Assembly (NCBI GenBank): GCA_016861025.1
Contig: BOKO01000011.1
Location: forward strand, 62,001-126,000
Length of the DNA: 64,000 bases
From: Chloroflexota bacterium
GTDB lineage: Bacteria > Chloroflexota > Anaerolineae > Caldilineales > Caldilineaceae
Reading direction: 5' to 3'
Of this stretch, positions 61,645 through 64,000 are shown piece by piece. The position numbers were made by a program, and so were the translations under genes. Position 1 is the first letter of the stretch. Every line of letters starts with the position of its first letter. The notes under the pieces were generated by a model. It saw only the letters and a program-made list of their open reading frames with translations, did no database searches and was not told the origin of the DNA.

Positions 61645-62820
61645 ATGAGCAGCAACCTTTCCAGCGACAGCCAGCGGCTGATCGAATGGAGCATCGCCAT
61701 CCAGCAGATTGCAGCGCCGACAGGTGCGGAAGCAACGCGCGCGGCGTGGGTCGCTGCGACGTTGCGCGATCTGGGCTACGCCGTCGAGATGGACGACCTG
61801 CACAACGTCTATGCCCGCCGTTCTGGCGAGCGGCGCACGCCTGCCCTGGTCGTGAGCGCCCACACCGACACCGTCTTCCCCGTCGCCGTCGATCTCAGTA
61901 TCCGGCGCGACGAGCGCCATCACCGCATCTTCGGGCCTGGGCTGGGCGATAACTCGCTTGGCGTCGCCGCTTTGGTCTGGCTGGCGGATATGTTGCGCGC
62001 GCAACCGGCGCCGCCGGTGGACATCTGGTTTGTCGCCAATGTCGGCGAGGAGGGCAACGGCGACTTACGCGGCATGCGCGCGGCGCTTGATCGGCTGACA
62101 GCGACCGATCCAGGCGCCGTGGGCGCCGCCATCGTGATCGAGGGCATGGGGCTGTCGCGCATCGTGCACCAGGCGCTGGCCTCGCGTCGCTTCCGCATCC
62201 ATGTGACAGCGCCAGGCGGCCACAGTTGGAGCGACTTTGGCGCCGCCAGCGCAGTGCATCTGCTGGTGCAGCTTGCCGCCGACATCACGCAACTGCGCCC
62301 GCCCAAAAAGCCGCGCACAACCTTCAACATCGGCGTGATCGAAGGGGGCACATCGGTCAACACCATCGCTCAACACGCTGCGCTGGAGCTTGATCTGCGC
62401 AGCGAAGAGCCGGCGGCGCTGGAGAGCATCGTCCAACAGGTTCAGGCGATCATCAGCCGCTATCAGACGGTGCACTGGCAACAGGCGGGCGTCACCGTCA
62501 CCAGCGCAGTGATCGGCGACCGCCCTGGCGGCGCCATCGCCGCCGATCATCCGCTGGTCGAGGCTGCCATCGCGTCGTTGCGCGGTCTGCGCGTCAAGCC
62601 GCAAATGTCAATGCGCATCAGCAGCACCGATGCCAATATTCCGCTCAGCCGCGGCATACCGGCCGTGTGCATCGGCGTCACCGAGGGCGGCAACGCCCAC
62701 CGCACCGACGAGTGGATCGCAACGCAGCCGATCGACAATGGGTTGCGCCACTTGCTTGGGTTGACCCAGTGGGCGACGCAATGGCTTGGCAAAGCATCGC
62801 CGTCACATTTGGGCGCATAG
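61645..62820 (+). CDS. M20-family metallopeptidase
   Basis: A 391-residue M20/M28-type zinc peptidase or deacylase. Metal ligands appear as His73 in SAHTDTV, Asp102 in GPGLGDNSLG, Glu135-Glu136 in GEEGNGD, and a C-terminal His in EGGNAHRTDEW; dimerisation-domain block PGGHSWSDFG is present. It resembles peptidase T/ArgE-type enzymes; the substrate is unknown. The ATG at 61645 was chosen because earlier starts lie in or before the terminator. A GTG at 61633 is an alternative. Confidence 0.82.
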   Translation: MSSNLSSDSQRLIEWSIAIQQIAAPTGAEATRAAWVAATLRDLGYAVEMDDLHNVYARRSGERRTPALVVSAHTDTVFPVAVDLSIRRDERHHRIFGPGLGDNSLGVAALVWLADMLRAQPAPPVDIWFVANVGEEGNGDLRGMRAALDRLTATDPGAVGAAIVIEGMGLSRIVHQALASRRFRIHVTAPGGHSWSDFGAASAVHLLVQLAADITQLRPPKKPRTTFNIGVIEGGTSVNTIAQHAALELDLRSEEPAALESIVQQVQAIISRYQTVHWQQAGVTVTSAVIGDRPGGAIAADHPLVEAAIASLRGLRVKPQMSMRISSTDANIPLSRGIPAVCIGVTEGGNAHRTDEWIATQPIDNGLRHLLGLTQWATQWLGKASPSHLGA

Positions 62821-62861
62821 ATTGCAAACATTGTAAATAGATACCATTAGGATGCAAGAGT

Positions 62862-64000
62862 ATGAGTCACCTGAACCGTTCATCCGAAGATGAGCAACTG
62901 TACAGAATTCGCCACAGCGCTGCGCACGTCATGGCGCAGGCGGTGTTGGAGATTCATCCAGAAGCCAAGATCGCCATCGGGCCGCCCATCGACAACGGCT
63001 TTTACTACGATTTCGATCTCGGCAAAGATGAGGCTGGCAGAACGCGCACCTTCACGCCTGAGGAGCTGGAGCAGATTGAGAAGCGCATGCGCCAGATCAT
63101 CGCCGGCAGACATCCGTTCATCTACCGCCAGGTGAGCGCCGACGAAGCGCGCGCGCTTTTCGCCGATCAGCCCTACAAGCTCGAGCTGATCGCCGGTCTC
63201 GAACAGGGCGGCATCGACGAATATGGCAACGAGACGAAGGAAAAGCCGGTCATCAGCACCTATCGCCAGGACAGCTTCGAGGATTTGTGTCGTGGCCCGC
63301 ATGTCGAGCACACAGGCCAGATTCCACCCGACGCCTTCAAATTGATGAGCGTGGCGGGCGCCTACTGGCGCGGCGACGAGAACAACCCGATGCTCCAGCG
63401 CATCTACGGCACGGCATGGCGCAACAAAAAGGAACTCAACGAGTATCTCACCATGCTCGAAGAGGCGAAAAGGCGCGACCACCGCAAGCTCGGTCGTGAG
63501 CTGGAAATCTTCATCTTCGATGAAGAGGTCGGGCCGGGGTTGCCGCTCTGGCTGCCTAACGGCGGCGTGATGATCAGCGAATTGGAAAAACTGGCTGCTG
63601 AGACGGAGCTGCGCGCCGGCTATCAGCGCGTCAAGACGCCACACCTGACCAAGGAAGACCTCTTCCTGCGCAGCGGTCACTTGCCCTATTACGCCGAGAG
63701 CATGTATCCGCCGATGGAGTTGGAGGGCGTCAAGTATTACGTCAAGCCGATGAATTGCCCGTTCCACCACAAAATCTTCGCCAGCAAGCCGCGCTCCTAT
63801 CGCGACCTGCCGGTGCGACTGGCGGAATATGGCGCCTGCTACCGCTATGAAAAGAGCGGCGAACTCTTTGGGCTGATGCGCGTGCGGTCGATGCAGATGA
63901 ACGACGCCCATATTTATTGCACTGAAGAGCAGTTTGAGCAGGAATTTATGGCGGTTATCGACCTTTATCGCTATTACTTCGAGGTCTTTGCCATCGACAA
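62862..64000 (+). CDS. thrS: Threonyl-tRNA synthetase, 5' part, lacking the TGS domain
   Basis: Charges tRNA-Thr. The visible 379 codons begin with RHSAAHVMAQAV at residue 17 (editing-site HxxxH), then GPPIDNGFYYDFDL, SFEDLCRGPHVEHTG with the Cys and His, WRGDENNPMLQRIYGTAW, the zinc ligand in MNCPFHHKIF and motif 2 RYEKSGELFGLMRVRSMQMND. The usual N-terminal TGS domain of about 60 residues is missing, and there is no room for it upstream because the M20 stop is 42 bases before the ATG. The gene runs off the window. Confidence 0.93.
   Translation, partial: MSHLNRSSEDEQLYRIRHSAAHVMAQAVLEIHPEAKIAIGPPIDNGFYYDFDLGKDEAGRTRTFTPEELEQIEKRMRQIIAGRHPFIYRQVSADEARALFADQPYKLELIAGLEQGGIDEYGNETKEKPVISTYRQDSFEDLCRGPHVEHTGQIPPDAFKLMSVAGAYWRGDENNPMLQRIYGTAWRNKKELNEYLTMLEEAKRRDHRKLGRELEIFIFDEEVGPGLPLWLPNGGVMISELEKLAAETELRAGYQRVKTPHLTKEDLFLRSGHLPYYAESMYPPMELEGVKYYVKPMNCPFHHKIFASKPRSYRDLPVRLAEYGACYRYEKSGELFGLMRVRSMQMNDAHIYCTEEQFEQEFMAVIDLYRYYFEVFAID

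Noticed and set aside
62821..62861. T-box or other leader riboswitch for thrS
   Set aside because: Only 41 bases separate the M20 stop from the thrS ATG, too short for a T-box.
62880..63911. A 343-codon open frame on the - strand opposite thrS
   Set aside because: The + strand encodes unmistakable ThrRS motifs running off the window; the antisense frame is a shadow.

Overview
The window reads as one contiguous chromosomal segment of a moderately high-GC bacterium, most likely a Chloroflexota (green non-sulfur lineage, possibly Caldilineae). The taxon is inferred from overall recognition: a full spc/alpha ribosomal cluster with zinc-type S14, S4 and L36, a YvcK-like protein with N-terminal membrane helices, a MalT-like LuxR giant, many YceI/META/LON-type accessory proteins, and non-LPS-type envelope genes. 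No phage, transposase, integrase or CRISPR array was seen.

Layout. (1) 1-13370, + strand: rpmC-rpsQ-rplN-rplX-rplE-rpsN-rpsH-rplF-rplR-rpsE-rpmD-rplO-secY-adk-map, then rpmJ-rpsM-rpsK, rpsD-rpoA-rplQ-truA-rplM-rpsI. infA is absent from its usual place between map and rpmJ. Several gaps carry strong hairpins; a clear intrinsic terminator follows rpsI. (2) 13517-16034: a MoaB-like protein, transaldolase (- strand) and thioredoxin with a good promoter and terminator. (3) 16040-25306, - strand: an M50-like membrane protease, a lipoprotein, an EpsI-exosortase pair, then tpiA, a small protein, pgk, gap (lower glycolysis), a YvcK-like protein and a coiled-coil membrane protein. (4) 25556-35391: a THUMP-like methyltransferase, a MalT-type regulator, an LTA-synthase-like sulfatase, a YceI lipoprotein, and a three-gene envelope unit (flippase-like, CDP-alcohol phosphatidyltransferase, FkbM methyltransferase). 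(5) 35879-50968, - strand: a ~15 kb sugar/polyol operon. It encodes a HAD phosphatase, a binding protein, two permeases, two unlike ABC ATPases, three distinct FGGY kinases, a 2-hydroxyacid dehydrogenase, an SDR, a class II aldolase and an AraM-like glycerol-1-phosphate dehydrogenase. A SorC-family regulator with its own operator-rich promoter is divergent to it. (6) 52319-64000: TauE exporter, hydrolase-META fusion, glycosyltransferase, ArsA/GET3 ATPase, methyltransferase, truD, LON-domain protein, tRNA-Val(GAC), M20 peptidase and the 5' part of a thrS that lacks the TGS domain.

The most interesting parts are the sugar/polyol operon, which resembles the Bacillus araBDLMNPQ set but has no isomerase and three kinases; two families of intergenic inverted heptad-repeat arrays placed at gene ends; an exosortase/EpsI pair with no visible target protein; and a set of structured hairpins in the ribosomal gene gaps.
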